Shown: positions 20,538 through 30,596 of the stretch, one piece after another
Numbering within the stretch: position 1 is the stretch's first letter
Layout: each line of letters opens with the position of its first letter
NCBI RefSeq assembly: GCF_010994275.1
Contig: NZ_WMCD01000005.1
Coordinates: 248,001 to 312,000, forward strand
Reading direction: 5' to 3'
Origin: Cyclobacterium jeungdonense
Lineage (GTDB): Bacteria; Bacteroidota; Bacteroidia; Cytophagales; Cyclobacteriaceae
Length of the DNA stretch: 64,000 bases
Made by a program: the position numbers and the translations under genes
Notes under the pieces: generated by a model
What the model was told of the DNA's origin: nothing
The model's database searches: none
What the model saw: the letters and a program-made list of their open reading frames with translations, nothing else

Positions 20538-21776
20538 TTCGTTTTTTATTATGGCTATGGTCTTCTCTGCGCTGCCCAAATTGTCCCGGAGCAATTTTTT
20601 AGCGGCCTGACGGGCCTGATTATACTTTGTAATTTGGCTCAAATGGTTCATGGCATCGAACAAATCCTCCTTATTTTTAACAGCAAAGCCACAGCCGTAC
20701 TGTTGACTGATAGCTGCTTCCGGAAATTTGGAGGCTCGCTTTACCTGGCCAAACAAAACAGGGATACCAAAGGCCAGTGGCTCCAGAATATTGTGTAGCC
20801 CTTTACCAAATGCGCCTCCCACATACGCCCAGCGGGCAAATTGATAAAGGGAGGAAAGCATGCCAATATTATCAATTATCAGGACTTGCCATTCCCGGGA
20901 GTCCTCCCTGCTCTCGAATTCTGAATAGGTTAGGGAGGTCTTTTGAATGGCTTGTTGCCATTTCTGAATGGTTCCTGTATGAAGGTCGTGTGGGGCAATG
21001 ATGAACTGTAGGTCTTCGGATTGGTTAATCCAAGGGATGAGCAGGTCCATGTCCTCCTGCCAAACGCTCCCCAGAACCATGACGGGTTGCCGGATGCTTT
21101 CCCGGATAGCCGGAAAGGATTTTGGACGCAGGCTGATGGCTGCCACATTGTCAAATCGGGGATCTCCGGTTTGAGTGGCATTTTTATATCCAATTTGCTC
21201 CAGCAAGCCAATGGAAGCCGCATTTTGGGTAAAAATATGATGGAAGCAAAAGAGTATCTTTCGGAAAAAGCTGCCGTACCAGGAAAAGTAAACCTGTTCC
21301 TTCCTGAAGGAAGCAGCCACCAGAAAGCTGGGAATCTTTCGTCTTTTTACCTCTAAGAGGTGATTTGCCCAGAGATCGTATTTGATAAAGACGACCAGGT
21401 CGGGAGCAAGCATATTCACAAATTTTTTGGCATGTGAGGCTTTGTCTATAGGGATGTAGGTAAAATAATCCACCCAGGGTTGTTTTTTTTTGATTACCTG
21501 CTCGTAACCGGAGGGGCTGAAAAATGAAACGGCGACCGCCCAGAGGGGATATTTTTCCTTGAACGCAGCGATAACCGGTTTGGCCTGTTCGTATTCGCCG
21601 AGAGATGCCACATGAAACCAGACCAGGGGGCTGGGGTGTTTTTTTCGAAAGTCCCTGAGTGATTCAAAAATGCCTTTCCTTCCATCAACCGCCTTTTTGA
21701 GTTTCACCGACCCCCGACTTCCGATTTTCATGACAAAGTCCAGCAAGTGCATGCTCAGGTTGTATACCAATTTCAT
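20517..21776 (-). CDS. waaA: 3-deoxy-D-manno-octulosonic acid (Kdo) transferase
   Basis: 419 residues, GT30 family. LVWFHVASLGEYEQAKPVI near residue 52 is the conserved ExE-containing donor region. LVVFIKYDLWANHL corresponds to the LIxxExxLWPN motif. WAYVGGAFGKGLHNILEPLAFGIPVLFG near 335 is the C-terminal CMP-Kdo binding segment. It transfers Kdo from CMP-Kdo to lipid A precursors at the inner membrane. Both ends touch leader repeats: the start codon abuts copy 2, and the last codons (VIEHD, stop) are encoded by copy 1, so the C-terminal tail may have been replaced by repeat insertion. Confidence 0.95.
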   Translation of the reverse strand: MKLVYNLSMHLLDFVMKIGSRGSVKLKKAVDGRKGIFESLRDFRKKHPSPLVWFHVASLGEYEQAKPVIAAFKEKYPLWAVAVSFFSPSGYEQVIKKKQPWVDYFTYIPIDKASHAKKFVNMLAPDLVVFIKYDLWANHLLEVKRRKIPSFLVAASFRKEQVYFSWYGSFFRKILFCFHHIFTQNAASIGLLEQIGYKNATQTGDPRFDNVAAISLRPKSFPAIRESIRQPVMVLGSVWQEDMDLLIPWINQSEDLQFIIAPHDLHTGTIQKWQQAIQKTSLTYSEFESREDSREWQVLIIDNIGMLSSLYQFARWAYVGGAFGKGLHNILEPLAFGIPVLFGQVKRASKFPEAAISQQYGCGFAVKNKEDLFDAMNHLSQITKYNQARQAAKKLLRDNLGSAEKTIAIIKNEHVIEHD

Positions 21777-21870
21777 CTGTTTATATTTTTTTTTCAGCGG
21801 TCAGATGGAATCTCGCATGCTTGATAATCATCCCGGTGTGTGACGGATACGTCATGCTCGATTTCATGAC
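21777..21870 (-). repeat. Leader repeat copy 2 (upstream of waaA)
   Basis: A shorter 94-bp version of the leader repeat. On the minus strand it reads AAATCGAGCATGACG, GGGATGATTATCAAGCATGC, GAGATTCCATCTGACCGCTG and AAAAAAAATATAAACAG, directly before the waaA ATG. The central CCCGAT and TCCCGACC hairpins present in copies 1 and 3 are missing. It starts 6 bp after the esterase stop codon and so fills the whole spacer. Confidence 0.85.
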
Positions 21871-21876
21871 GTAAAA

Positions 21877-22524
21877 TTACATCAAAAATAGTTCTTTGAG
21901 CAAGGTGGCCTCCAATTCATGTCCCCCCGGATAATGGAAGAGGCGTAAATCGCGGATCCCTGCTTCTGTCAACCGGGAGTATTGTTCCTGAAAATTTTCC
22001 GTGGAAAGAAAAGGGTCTTCCTCCCCTAAAGCAGCCATTACCCTGCTGCCTGCCAACCTACGCTGAAGCAAAACTGAATCCAAGTCGTAGGCAGGGGCTC
22101 CTCCCCAGAAAATTACTTTGTCCAGCGGAAAATCCATCTGACAAATCCATCGACTCATGGTGGCGGCACCCTGTGAAAAACCGAGTGTATGGACTACTTC
22201 TATATCGGGAAGCTGCTTCCGAATTTCAGTCAGCATGGTATTGAGGTATTCGTTGGTATTGGCAATATCTGGTTCTCGTTCGTGTTTGGTCATCCAGTTG
22301 GCACCTACCCGACCGGAAAATCCCTTCAAATAATGCCGGTTAAGCCCTTCAGGTGCTACGATCATACGGTCTTCGGTATCAAGAGAACCAAACTTCCGCA
22401 GAAAATAATAGGCCAGTTGCCCATAGCCATGAAAAACTATCCAAAGGCTGGTTTCTTTTCCTGTAGGCGGGTGACTCAAATAATATATGTGCCGATGGGT
22501 GTAGGACAGGTGCCGGGAAACCAT
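21877..22524 (-). CDS. Alpha/beta hydrolase, carboxylesterase/phospholipase family
   Basis: 215 residues with LWIVFHGYGQLAYYF (oxyanion loop, residue about 27), nucleophile elbow GFSQGAATMSRW near residue 118, catalytic Asp likely in GEEDPFLSTENF, and final His in YPGGHELEATLL. This is the order and length of small esterases of the carboxylesterase 2/YpfH type. The start codon overlaps the cdd stop region by one base, so the two are translationally coupled. The physiological substrate is unknown. Confidence 0.85.
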   Translation of the reverse strand: MVSRHLSYTHRHIYYLSHPPTGKETSLWIVFHGYGQLAYYFLRKFGSLDTEDRMIVAPEGLNRHYLKGFSGRVGANWMTKHEREPDIANTNEYLNTMLTEIRKQLPDIEVVHTLGFSQGAATMSRWICQMDFPLDKVIFWGGAPAYDLDSVLLQRRLAGSRVMAALGEEDPFLSTENFQEQYSRLTEAGIRDLRLFHYPGGHELEATLLKELFLM

Positions 22525-23012
22525 TATTTGTTTAGATCTTCAAATTGATAGGGCAATAAGTCCTGTATACTGTTAGCGCGAAGGAGTGTTCCATCCGGCC
22601 GGTTCATCAGGATTTCTATAGGCGCGTTAAACTTTCGTTCGTACTCACTGATACTTTGCCGGCAAAGCCCACAGGGTGTCACGGTGGCTGAGGCGCTGTT
22701 ATCCGACTTTTTGGCTGTAATGACCAGAATCTCCGGTTTTAAATCAGGAAAATTGGCATGAGTGTATCCGAGAAGGATCCTTTCCGCACAGACTCCTACT
22801 GGAAAACAAATATTTTCCTGATTGTTTGCCCAAAAGGTTTGCCCGTCTTCCAAGATTACAGCCGCACCCACCCGGAAATTGGAGTAGGGTGCATAGGCTA
22901 AGTCTGTCGCATTGCTGGCAAGTTGGAGGAGATTTAGGCGAACGGCATCCAGCTTCTCTACTGGTACAATTTCAAGGCTGCTGGTACTGATGATTTTCCT
23001 GTTTTCTTCCAT
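22524..23012 (-). CDS. cdd: Cytidine deaminase
   Basis: 162 residues. The zinc site is intact: CAERI (Cys ligand and catalytic Glu) and TPCGLCRQ (two Cys ligands), the pattern of the tetrameric three-Cys class. APYSNFRVGAAVILEDG precedes it as in homologues. It deaminates cytidine and deoxycytidine to uridine forms in pyrimidine salvage. It is the first gene of a minus-strand run (cdd-esterase-waaA-rsgA) and is divergent from the SusC gene across a 290-bp region. Confidence 0.95.
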   Translation of the reverse strand: MEENRKIISTSSLEIVPVEKLDAVRLNLLQLASNATDLAYAPYSNFRVGAAVILEDGQTFWANNQENICFPVGVCAERILLGYTHANFPDLKPEILVITAKKSDNSASATVTPCGLCRQSISEYERKFNAPIEILMNRPDGTLLRANSIQDLLPYQFEDLNK

Positions 23013-23302
23013 GTGTATTCCTAGATTTCAATAGTTAAACATACGGTTAAATTTATAAACCTACCCAAAACAGAACAAAATATGCGATTGGCGAATTGAA
23101 CTTTTTGAATATTTTTTTTAAAAAATAGGCACCGTATTTATTCGTTTTAACGTTTTATACTTACCTTAATCGTGGATTTCCCGAATGGGATGAACCAAAA
23201 CTAACCCGAAAAGTTATTAGAATGACAGTCCTTTAACTAATCTTTTTAAATGGTTAGCGGGTAAAAAATGTAAGTTAGTATAAACCACAAAAGGAGTACA
23301 TT

Positions 23303-26300
23303 ATGAAAAAAAATTTTACTTATCTTTTATTACTACTGTTCTGCTTTATGTTGCAGGGGTCCTATTTGCTGGCACAGCAGCGGACGGTCAGTGGTAAGGT
23401 TACCTCCACCGAGGATGGAGAAGCACTACCAGGAGTGAGCATCGTGATTGAAGGCAGCAGCACGGGGACCGTATCTGATCTGGAAGGAAATTATTCCCTG
23501 GTAGTTCCAGGTCCTGATGCCGTTTTGCTCTTTTCGTTTATTGGTTTTGCTACCCAATCCGAGCAAGTTGGAAACAGGCAAACATTGAATATTGCATTGA
23601 GTCCGGAAGCTGGAGATTTGGATGAATTCATTGTAACGGCCTTTGGTATTTCTCAGGAGAAAAAGTCTCTGGGCTATTCCGCTCAAAGCATCGATTCGGA
23701 GGCCATTACGAAAATGAAACAGCCCAACCTGGTTAATGCCTTGCAGGGCCAGGTAGCAGGCGTTCAGGTCACCAATTCAGGTGGAGCGCCGGGTCAATCG
23801 GCAAGAATCATTATCCGGGGCATCAACTCCCTGGATCCCGGTGCGGACAACCAACCCCTGTTTGTGGTGGATGGGGTACCAGTAGATAATTCGACCATAG
23901 AATCTTCCGGTACACCCAGAGGGCTATCGAACCGGATGGCAGACGTCAATCCAAATGATATTGAATCCATGTCGGTGCTTAAAGGTGCTGCCGCAACCGC
24001 GTTGTATGGCGTTCGGGCTGCCAATGGTGCCGTGATTATTACCACAAAAAAAGGAAAAGAAGGACAAATCCGGGTCAATTACAGCGGTTCGGTTGGTTTG
24101 GAAACCCTGAACCGGCTGCCCAAGTTACAGGATGAATACGGGCAGGGATTCAGTGGGGAATACCAACCCAGCAGTTTCTGGCCTTCCTGGGGAGCACCCA
24201 TCGCTGAGGTCCAACAGACCGTACCGGATCACATGTATCAGGACAACTGGAACAGGGCCTTTAACACAGGCGTGCAGGTAGATAATAGCGTTAGTATCTC
24301 TGGTGGGAATGAAGTCGCTACTTTTTACGGATCTTTCGGTAACCTCATGCAGGAGGGAATTATCCCTTTTTCAACCTGGGACAGGACCACGGCCAAGTTA
24401 TCCGGTTCGGTGAAGGCCAGCGAGAAATTTGACTTCTCCGGATCCATTAATTTCTCCAATACAGGTGGAAACCGGGTACCCCATGACCGCTTTATGGAGC
24501 GCATGATGTATTGGTCTGAAACCACAGACGTTCGGGATTACATTAACGAAGACGGTACCATGCGAACCTATGGCAATACCAACCCGATCTACGATGCGCG
24601 CTTTGCTACCTACGAAGACGACGTAAACCGTATCATTGGAAACATTAACATGAATTACAATCCTACGGACTGGTTGTCGTTTTCCTACCGCCTGGGAAAT
24701 GATTTCTATAGCGATGTGCGGACAGAAATCACTCCTGGCCCAAAGGGAATTGATGGGGAAGTAGCCCTGAGCTCCACGGGTCTTCTAGAGGAGACGCGAA
24801 TAAACAGCCGGGATCTTACCTCCAACTTCTACATTACCCTTAAAAAACAATTCAATGCAGATTGGAATACCAGCCTAAGGCTTGGAAACGATATTTTTGA
24901 AAGACGGTATGATCGGGTTACGGCGAGGGGAGAAAATTTTGTGATCCCTGAGTTTTATAACCTGAACAATACTACCCAGATTTTCGCCGGCCAGGGCAAA
25001 AGTCTTCGAAGGTTGATCGGTTATTACGGAGACTTGATGGTAGATTATAAAAACTACCTGTTTTTGAACATTACCGGAAGAAACGACATATCCTCCACCT
25101 TGCCCAAGGACAACAATTCCTTCTTTTACCCTTCGGTAAACCTTGGCTATGTAATCAGCGAAAATCTAAGTCTGCCATCCTGGCTTACTTTTGGGAAATT
25201 ACGCGCTTCCTGGGCGCAGGTAGGAAAAGATACCAATCCCCACATCTTAGGGGCTACCTATGCTTCTCCGTCCATATTTCCATTGAACGGACAGGTGGGA
25301 TTTACCCGGAACTCGGTCTTCGGAGATCCCAATCTGCGGCCAGAGCAAACCACCTCTGTGGAATTTGGAATTCAGACGGCCTTCTGGGATAACAGGGCTA
25401 ACTTCGATGTGACCTATTACAAGTCCAACGCCAAAGACCAGATTATTCCTGTTCCCATTTCTGACGCAACTGGCTTTTCTTCCTATATCACCAACGCAGG
25501 GGAAATTGAAAACAGCGGATTTGAATTTATTTTGGGAGGCACGCCGGTACAGACTCAGGATTTTTCCTGGAATATCAATGCCAACCTTTCCATCAATAAC
25601 AATGAAATCAAATCCATCAGGGAAGGTATTGATGAGATAGTAGTCGGCAGCCAGTTTGGTTATGTGGGGTCTACCGTTACGATGAAGCTAATTGAGGGAG
25701 AAGCCTATGGCAACATTTTCGGCAGCTCTTATCAGCGGTTGGGAGCGGATCCGGACAATCTGTTTCTTGACCGGAGCCTTCCGGTGATCATTGGAGCCAA
25801 TGGCTTTCCAGTAAGGAACGGGACCCAATTGATTCTTGGAAATGCGGTGCCCAAATGGATCGGCGGTATCCGGAACGATTTTACCTACAAAGGGTTTGAG
25901 TTGTCCTTTTTGGTGGATTTTAGAACCGGAGTGGACCAGTACAACCAATACAATAATTTCCTTTCCGCTTTTGGGAAAAATGAATTTACAGAGGCCCGGG
26001 AAGATTTCAGGGTATTTGAAGGAGTTCTTGCCGACGGGTCACCCAACACGCAGGAAGTTTGGTTAGGTCAGGGAGAAGGGCCTGATGGGGTCGACTATGG
26101 TGCCGGCTACTGGAGAAATCACTACCGGACTACCAGCGAAAACTTTGTCTCGGATGCCAGTTTTATCAAGTTGAGAAACCTGACGCTTGCCTATAATCTG
26201 AGCCCGAATATTTTAGGAAACACACCATTTCGATCCGCCAGAGTATCGGTGGCGGCCAATAACATCATCTTATATACTCCCTGGGATGGCTTCGATCCGG

Positions 26301-26401
26301 AGTCTTTCTCTGCGGGTGCTGGTGGCAATGCCGTAGGATTTACCGGCCTGGGCTTCCCGGGTGTACAGAGCGTTTTCTTTAATCTGAACCTTGGACTTTA
26401 A
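23303..26401 (+). CDS. SusC/RagA-family TonB-linked outer-membrane protein
   Basis: 1032 residues with a signal peptide ending near LLAQ (residue about 25). A CarboxypepD_reg-like beta-sandwich follows (TVSGKVTSTEDGEALPGVSI, residues about 28-47), then a TonB plug (about 115-240, with GGAPGQSARIIIRGINSL) and a 22-strand barrel ending FFNLNLGL. It imports oligosaccharides or other bulky solutes with TonB energy. The SusD partner starts 12 bp downstream. No glycoside hydrolase or regulator is adjacent, so the substrate cannot be assigned. Confidence 0.97.
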   Translation: MKKNFTYLLLLLFCFMLQGSYLLAQQRTVSGKVTSTEDGEALPGVSIVIEGSSTGTVSDLEGNYSLVVPGPDAVLLFSFIGFATQSEQVGNRQTLNIALSPEAGDLDEFIVTAFGISQEKKSLGYSAQSIDSEAITKMKQPNLVNALQGQVAGVQVTNSGGAPGQSARIIIRGINSLDPGADNQPLFVVDGVPVDNSTIESSGTPRGLSNRMADVNPNDIESMSVLKGAAATALYGVRAANGAVIITTKKGKEGQIRVNYSGSVGLETLNRLPKLQDEYGQGFSGEYQPSSFWPSWGAPIAEVQQTVPDHMYQDNWNRAFNTGVQVDNSVSISGGNEVATFYGSFGNLMQEGIIPFSTWDRTTAKLSGSVKASEKFDFSGSINFSNTGGNRVPHDRFMERMMYWSETTDVRDYINEDGTMRTYGNTNPIYDARFATYEDDVNRIIGNINMNYNPTDWLSFSYRLGNDFYSDVRTEITPGPKGIDGEVALSSTGLLEETRINSRDLTSNFYITLKKQFNADWNTSLRLGNDIFERRYDRVTARGENFVIPEFYNLNNTTQIFAGQGKSLRRLIGYYGDLMVDYKNYLFLNITGRNDISSTLPKDNNSFFYPSVNLGYVISENLSLPSWLTFGKLRASWAQVGKDTNPHILGATYASPSIFPLNGQVGFTRNSVFGDPNLRPEQTTSVEFGIQTAFWDNRANFDVTYYKSNAKDQIIPVPISDATGFSSYITNAGEIENSGFEFILGGTPVQTQDFSWNINANLSINNNEIKSIREGIDEIVVGSQFGYVGSTVTMKLIEGEAYGNIFGSSYQRLGADPDNLFLDRSLPVIIGANGFPVRNGTQLILGNAVPKWIGGIRNDFTYKGFELSFLVDFRTGVDQYNQYNNFLSAFGKNEFTEAREDFRVFEGVLADGSPNTQEVWLGQGEGPDGVDYGAGYWRNHYRTTSENFVSDASFIKLRNLTLAYNLSPNILGNTPFRSARVSVAANNIILYTPWDGFDPESFSAGAGGNAVGFTGLGFPGVQSVFFNLNLGL

Positions 26402-26413
26402 TTTTCAGCTACT

Positions 26414-27820
26414 ATGAAATCTATATATAATCTAATTCTGGGCGCATTGCTTCTTTTTGGGGCAAGTGCCTGTGAGAATTTCCTCGACGTAAATGAAAAT
26501 CCAAATAATCCACAGGATGCACCGATAAGTGGGTTAATGACCAACGCCACCTACGAGACAGCTTTGAACGTGCAGCGTATTGGTAGCATTACATCCAATT
26601 ACGTACAATACCTGGCTTCACCCAATCCAGCCAGTTCTTCCGATGTGATGGATCCGCTGAATTACAGCGGTACCTGGTTTAACTTGTATAATGTGATGAC
26701 GGACCTGACGGATCTAATAAGTAAGGCCGAAGAATCGGATGCTGGACATTATCTGGGCGCAGGGCAAGTATTGATGGCGCTGAACCTGGGGATGACGGTA
26801 GACATTTTCGGAGATGTTCCTTATTCGGAGGGATTTGACTTTAGTGCCGTCACTCCTACCTATGATGATGACGAGCAACTTTATGGGGAGATTTTGAGCT
26901 TGTTGGATCGGGGGATCCAGAACCTATCGGGACCCACCGCCATCTCCATTGGCGATGATGATTTTATATTTCAGGGGGATGTGGATAGCTGGCTAAAATT
27001 TGCCAACATGCTCAAAGGCCGATTCATGCTGCATACCAAAGATACCGGAAGCTACAACGAAACGGAATTGCTTTCCGCCCTCGACAACGGGTTTAGCGGA
27101 AACGAAGACGATGCTGCTGTGGCGTTTTTTGATCAACGTTTTAATCCCTGGGCCCAGGTCGCTATTAATAATGAAAACCTGCTTTTGGGAGGATGGATTT
27201 CCACTCAGTTTGTGGAGGCCCTGGACGGTACTTCGTATCCTACGGTTGATCCCAGACTACCACTGATGATAGGTACCACCGATGATGGAGAGTTTATTGG
27301 TGTTCCCAATGGAGCAGGCAGGGGCGATGCACCGGAACAAGGAGCCCGATCTACACTAATTCCCGGACAATTTTATACCTCTGAGCTGTCACCGCTATTG
27401 ATTGCAACCTATGCGGAGCAGAAATTTATTGAAGCGGAAGCCGCCTTAATGAGTGATCCCAATCGGGCCTATGCTGCTTACCTGGAAGGCATCGAAGCCC
27501 ATATGGATATGCTGGAGGTGGCTGAATCCGAGAAAGAAGCCTATCTCTCCGACCCGAGTGTAAGTGTAGGAGCGGGATCCCTGACACTGGATGCTATTTT
27601 AAAGGAAAAATGGGTAGCCCTATTCCTGCATCCTGAGACCTGGAACGATGCCCGGAGGTTTGATTACGGCTATAAAGACATGACCTTGCCTGCAAATCTC
27701 AATTCAAATTTGAACAATCAGTTTATCCGGAGATTGGCCTATCCGGATAATGAGGTCAGCAGGAACGGGGAGAATGTTCCTGACGTGACCCTGTTGGACC
27801 GAATCTGGTGGGACCAGTAA
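26414..27820 (+). CDS. SusD/RagB-family lipoprotein (SusD-like group 2)
   Basis: 468 residues. The lipoprotein signal ends at Cys20 (GASAC), followed by the hallmark ENFLDVNENPNNPQDAP. The helical TPR-like body and the C-terminal WVALFLHPETWNDARRFDY segment are typical of SusD-like proteins that cap SusC and bind substrate at the cell surface. It is co-transcribed with SusC (12-bp spacer) and closed by a strong terminator. Confidence 0.96.
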   Translation: MKSIYNLILGALLLFGASACENFLDVNENPNNPQDAPISGLMTNATYETALNVQRIGSITSNYVQYLASPNPASSSDVMDPLNYSGTWFNLYNVMTDLTDLISKAEESDAGHYLGAGQVLMALNLGMTVDIFGDVPYSEGFDFSAVTPTYDDDEQLYGEILSLLDRGIQNLSGPTAISIGDDDFIFQGDVDSWLKFANMLKGRFMLHTKDTGSYNETELLSALDNGFSGNEDDAAVAFFDQRFNPWAQVAINNENLLLGGWISTQFVEALDGTSYPTVDPRLPLMIGTTDDGEFIGVPNGAGRGDAPEQGARSTLIPGQFYTSELSPLLIATYAEQKFIEAEAALMSDPNRAYAAYLEGIEAHMDMLEVAESEKEAYLSDPSVSVGAGSLTLDAILKEKWVALFLHPETWNDARRFDYGYKDMTLPANLNSNLNNQFIRRLAYPDNEVSRNGENVPDVTLLDRIWWDQ

Positions 27821-27848
27821 GGAATTAAATTGACTCACCTTTTGTGCC

Positions 27849-27877
27849 GGGCGAAGTTTCAAACTTCGCCCTTTTTT
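27849..27877 (+). terminator. Terminator of the SusC/SusD operon
   Basis: GGGCGAAGTTT-C-AAACTTCGCCC followed by TTTTTT, 28 bp after the SusD stop codon. Confidence 0.95.
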
Positions 27878-28006
27878 CAGCGCTATTAGTAGAAAAATGG
27901 CTGGCATAAGCTCATTTGCTACGGTCCATAATCAAGGGGAAATGAAAATCAAGTCCGGAAAGTTCAATTAATTAAGGGTGCGGGAAAAATTCACTAACGG
28001 AATCAC

Positions 28007-29944
28007 TTACTCCAAGGCATAAGCCACGACGTAATCACCCAGGGGAGTTCCCAGCTTTCCATGACCTCCAGCTGAGATCACCACATATTGTTTTTTATCA
28101 ATTTGATAAGACATGGGCGTAGATTGGCCGCTTGCAGGAAGCTGATTTTGCCAAAGAAGCTCACCGGTTTCCGTATCAAATGCCCTGAAAAAACCATCCA
28201 ATGAAGCGGCCACAAAAGTTAGCCCGCCAGCCGTGGTCAAGGCACCTCCGAAGTTTATAGACCCCCAATTCACTGCTTCCGGATAGGTTTGAGGGTCGTA
28301 CATAAAGCCAAGCGGCACTTCCCATTTGAGTTCACCCGAATTCATGTCAATGGCCAGCAAGGTTCCCCAGGGCGGTTTTGTCTGCATTTGCAGTCCGCTT
28401 TCGTTTCTCGCAAACAGGTAATCCCTTTTCAGCACATAGGGAGTTCCCTCCTGAAGTCCGGTTTCTGCCCTTAAAAGGGCCTCATTCTTTCCTTCTTCTT
28501 CCTTAAGTTTTTCCCGGGGGATCAGGCGGACAACAGCTACCAGGCGGTTGATGTTGGTGATCAATAGCTTTCGTTCGGGATCGTAAGTAACTCCTCCCCA
28601 ATGCACACCTCCTGCATTGGAAGGGGTCACCATGGTACCTTGCAGGCTTGGCGGCGTAAACGGCCCCTCATTTCGTAAGGATGCGATTCGGTTTTCTGCA
28701 ATTTCCCTTTCGACTTCGGTTAATCCCCAGGCATCTGCTACACTTATGTGCTGTGGCCCAACCGGCCTTGGCAAAATCGGAAAAGGCTGGGTAGGATACG
28801 CTTGTTCACCGGGCACCTCGCTTCGGGGAACAGGCCGTTCTTCCACCCGGAATAAGGGCTTACCGGTTTCTCTATGCAAAATAAAAATATGCCCCATCTT
28901 GGTACCCACCGCGACAGCAGGCAACTTTAACCCATTCCTTTCTACATTAATTAGTGCTGGTTGGGCAGCGTTATCGTAATCCCAGAGATCGTGGTGAACG
29001 GTCTGGAAATGCCACACCAGCTCACCCGTACTGGCCCGGAGGGCTACGATTGAATTGGCATATTCATTCTTCCCAATGCGTTCTCCTCCATAGTAATCAG
29101 GACTGGGACTAGTAGTTGGGATAAACACCAGGTCTCTTTCCGGATCAACCGAAAGAATTGACCAGGCATTGGCGGCTCCGGTCTGAGCGGCCTTTTTTCC
29201 TATCCAGGTAGCTCTTGCCGGATCTCCTGCCGCTCTGGGTATGGGATCCCAACTCCATTTCAACTTTCCAGTCAATACATCATACGCCCTCACAACTCCT
29301 CGTTCATAATTCAACCGTTGATTATCACCCATGGAAGTGCCGGTAATTAGGGTATTCCCGATGATCGCGGGAGGTGAGGTTACACTGATTGGGCCGATAC
29401 CTTTTCGTAAGTCAATAGTTCCCTTTTTGCCAAAATCAGAAATTGGCTTGCCGGTAGCCGCCGATAGGGAAATCATACGGCCGTCAATAGTGGCCAGGTA
29501 GATTCTTCGCTCCAAATTATTTCCCACTACATCCGGTCCTGGCCAGGTGGATACGCCCCGGGAAGTAATTTCAGAGTAGTCCTCTTTCAGGTTTACTTTT
29601 GGGTCAAACGTCCACTTTTCGGCACCGGAAACGGCATCCAAAGCAATGACCCGATTGCTCGGAGTACTCAGATACAACACTCCCTCCACCATCAAAGGGG
29701 TGGCTTCAAAAGCTGCTTTTTCTGCTGCATCATTGTTTCGGTAGTATTCCAATTCCCCGGTACGGTAGGTCCAGGCCACTTTCAGCTGATTGACATTATC
29801 GGGGGTTATGTGGGAAAGCGCTGCATGCCGCATGCCACCCGGGTCGCCTCCATAGGCCGGCCATTCCCTGTCATTTCCCTGTCCAAAAACAGCATCAGGC
29901 TGTGTCAGGGAAAGGAATAAAAACAGAAAGAAAATAATTTTCAT
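28007..29944 (-). CDS. PQQ-dependent dehydrogenase (quinoprotein glucose/alcohol dehydrogenase-like)
   Basis: About 645 residues from MKIIFFLFLFLSLTQ at 29944; an ATG at 29959 gives five more residues but a poorer signal peptide. After the signal peptide the mature part begins EWPAYGGDPGGMRHAALS. Repeated blades follow, with tryptophan-docking-like motifs (WTYRTGEL, GELVWHFQTVHHDLWDYD, GGVTYDPERKLLITNIN, GGLTFVAASLDGFFRAFD). It lacks an obvious cytochrome c domain or N-terminal membrane domain, so it is predicted to be a soluble periplasmic quinoprotein. The substrate is unknown, and no PQQ biosynthesis genes are in the window. It is convergent with the SusC/SusD operon. Confidence 0.88.
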   Translation of the reverse strand: MKIIFFLFLFLSLTQPDAVFGQGNDREWPAYGGDPGGMRHAALSHITPDNVNQLKVAWTYRTGELEYYRNNDAAEKAAFEATPLMVEGVLYLSTPSNRVIALDAVSGAEKWTFDPKVNLKEDYSEITSRGVSTWPGPDVVGNNLERRIYLATIDGRMISLSAATGKPISDFGKKGTIDLRKGIGPISVTSPPAIIGNTLITGTSMGDNQRLNYERGVVRAYDVLTGKLKWSWDPIPRAAGDPARATWIGKKAAQTGAANAWSILSVDPERDLVFIPTTSPSPDYYGGERIGKNEYANSIVALRASTGELVWHFQTVHHDLWDYDNAAQPALINVERNGLKLPAVAVGTKMGHIFILHRETGKPLFRVEERPVPRSEVPGEQAYPTQPFPILPRPVGPQHISVADAWGLTEVEREIAENRIASLRNEGPFTPPSLQGTMVTPSNAGGVHWGGVTYDPERKLLITNINRLVAVVRLIPREKLKEEEGKNEALLRAETGLQEGTPYVLKRDYLFARNESGLQMQTKPPWGTLLAIDMNSGELKWEVPLGFMYDPQTYPEAVNWGSINFGGALTTAGGLTFVAASLDGFFRAFDTETGELLWQNQLPASGQSTPMSYQIDKKQYVVISAGGHGKLGTPLGDYVVAYALE

Positions 29945-30261
29945 GGTTGTGAGCATCATAGTACCTTACTTAATCAAAGGAAAAATAATCATTTTCCCCG
30001 GTTTAAAACAATGAAAAAACTTAATATTAAGCACTTACAAGCACGATTCCAGCAAACTATGATGGGTTTTCACTTGCTTCCTATAGATAGGAATATTTTT
30101 AAAAAAGAGAACCTAATCCATTTGAATGAACATTTTTTTGGTATAAAATTTTGTTGAGAAATGGTTACATATTGAAAGAAGGTTCAGAAATAGAGGTCAT
30201 AAAAGGCATACTAAAAAAAACTCAGTAAAGGTAAATCCAATAATGGTGTAAACAGATACTA

Positions 30262-30375
30262 CTTGTCAAAAAGCCATTTGAAATGGCCAATCGTACCCGA
30301 TCTCAAAATCATATTATGAGTACTTTCTTTCCTTTCTAACCGAAACGGCAAATGCCGCAACGCCGGTTTTGCCCT
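30262..30375 (+). repeat. REP-like element copy 6 in a 640-bp gene-free spacer
   Basis: AGCCATTTGAAATGGCC (30272-30288) and CGGCAAATGCCG (30347-30358) match the two arms of the REP-like family at 9.5-14.2 kb, though more diverged. The rest of 29945-30596 is AT-rich and shows no supportable gene. Confidence 0.65.
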
Positions 30376-30596
30376 GGTAAATGCGTGTAGAAAATGCTAG
30401 AAACTGACTGTAAGTGCTACACTGCTCTGGAAAGACAGGTTGAACTGCCAGGCCTACCCGTTTTCAAAGAAAAGATCTTCATTCGACAGGTTCGCAAGAG
30501 GGCTCTAGAAAAAACACTAAATTCAGAAAAAATGGGAGTGCCTATTGACAAAAAAGGATATAAATGGCCTTGATTTAGGTCGAATTTAGTTTTCAT

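Noticed and set aside
23013..23302. A riboswitch or clear promoter upstream of SusC
   Set aside because: The region is AT-rich, but no TAnnTTTG box with a good -33 partner and no conserved RNA fold could be recognised by eye.
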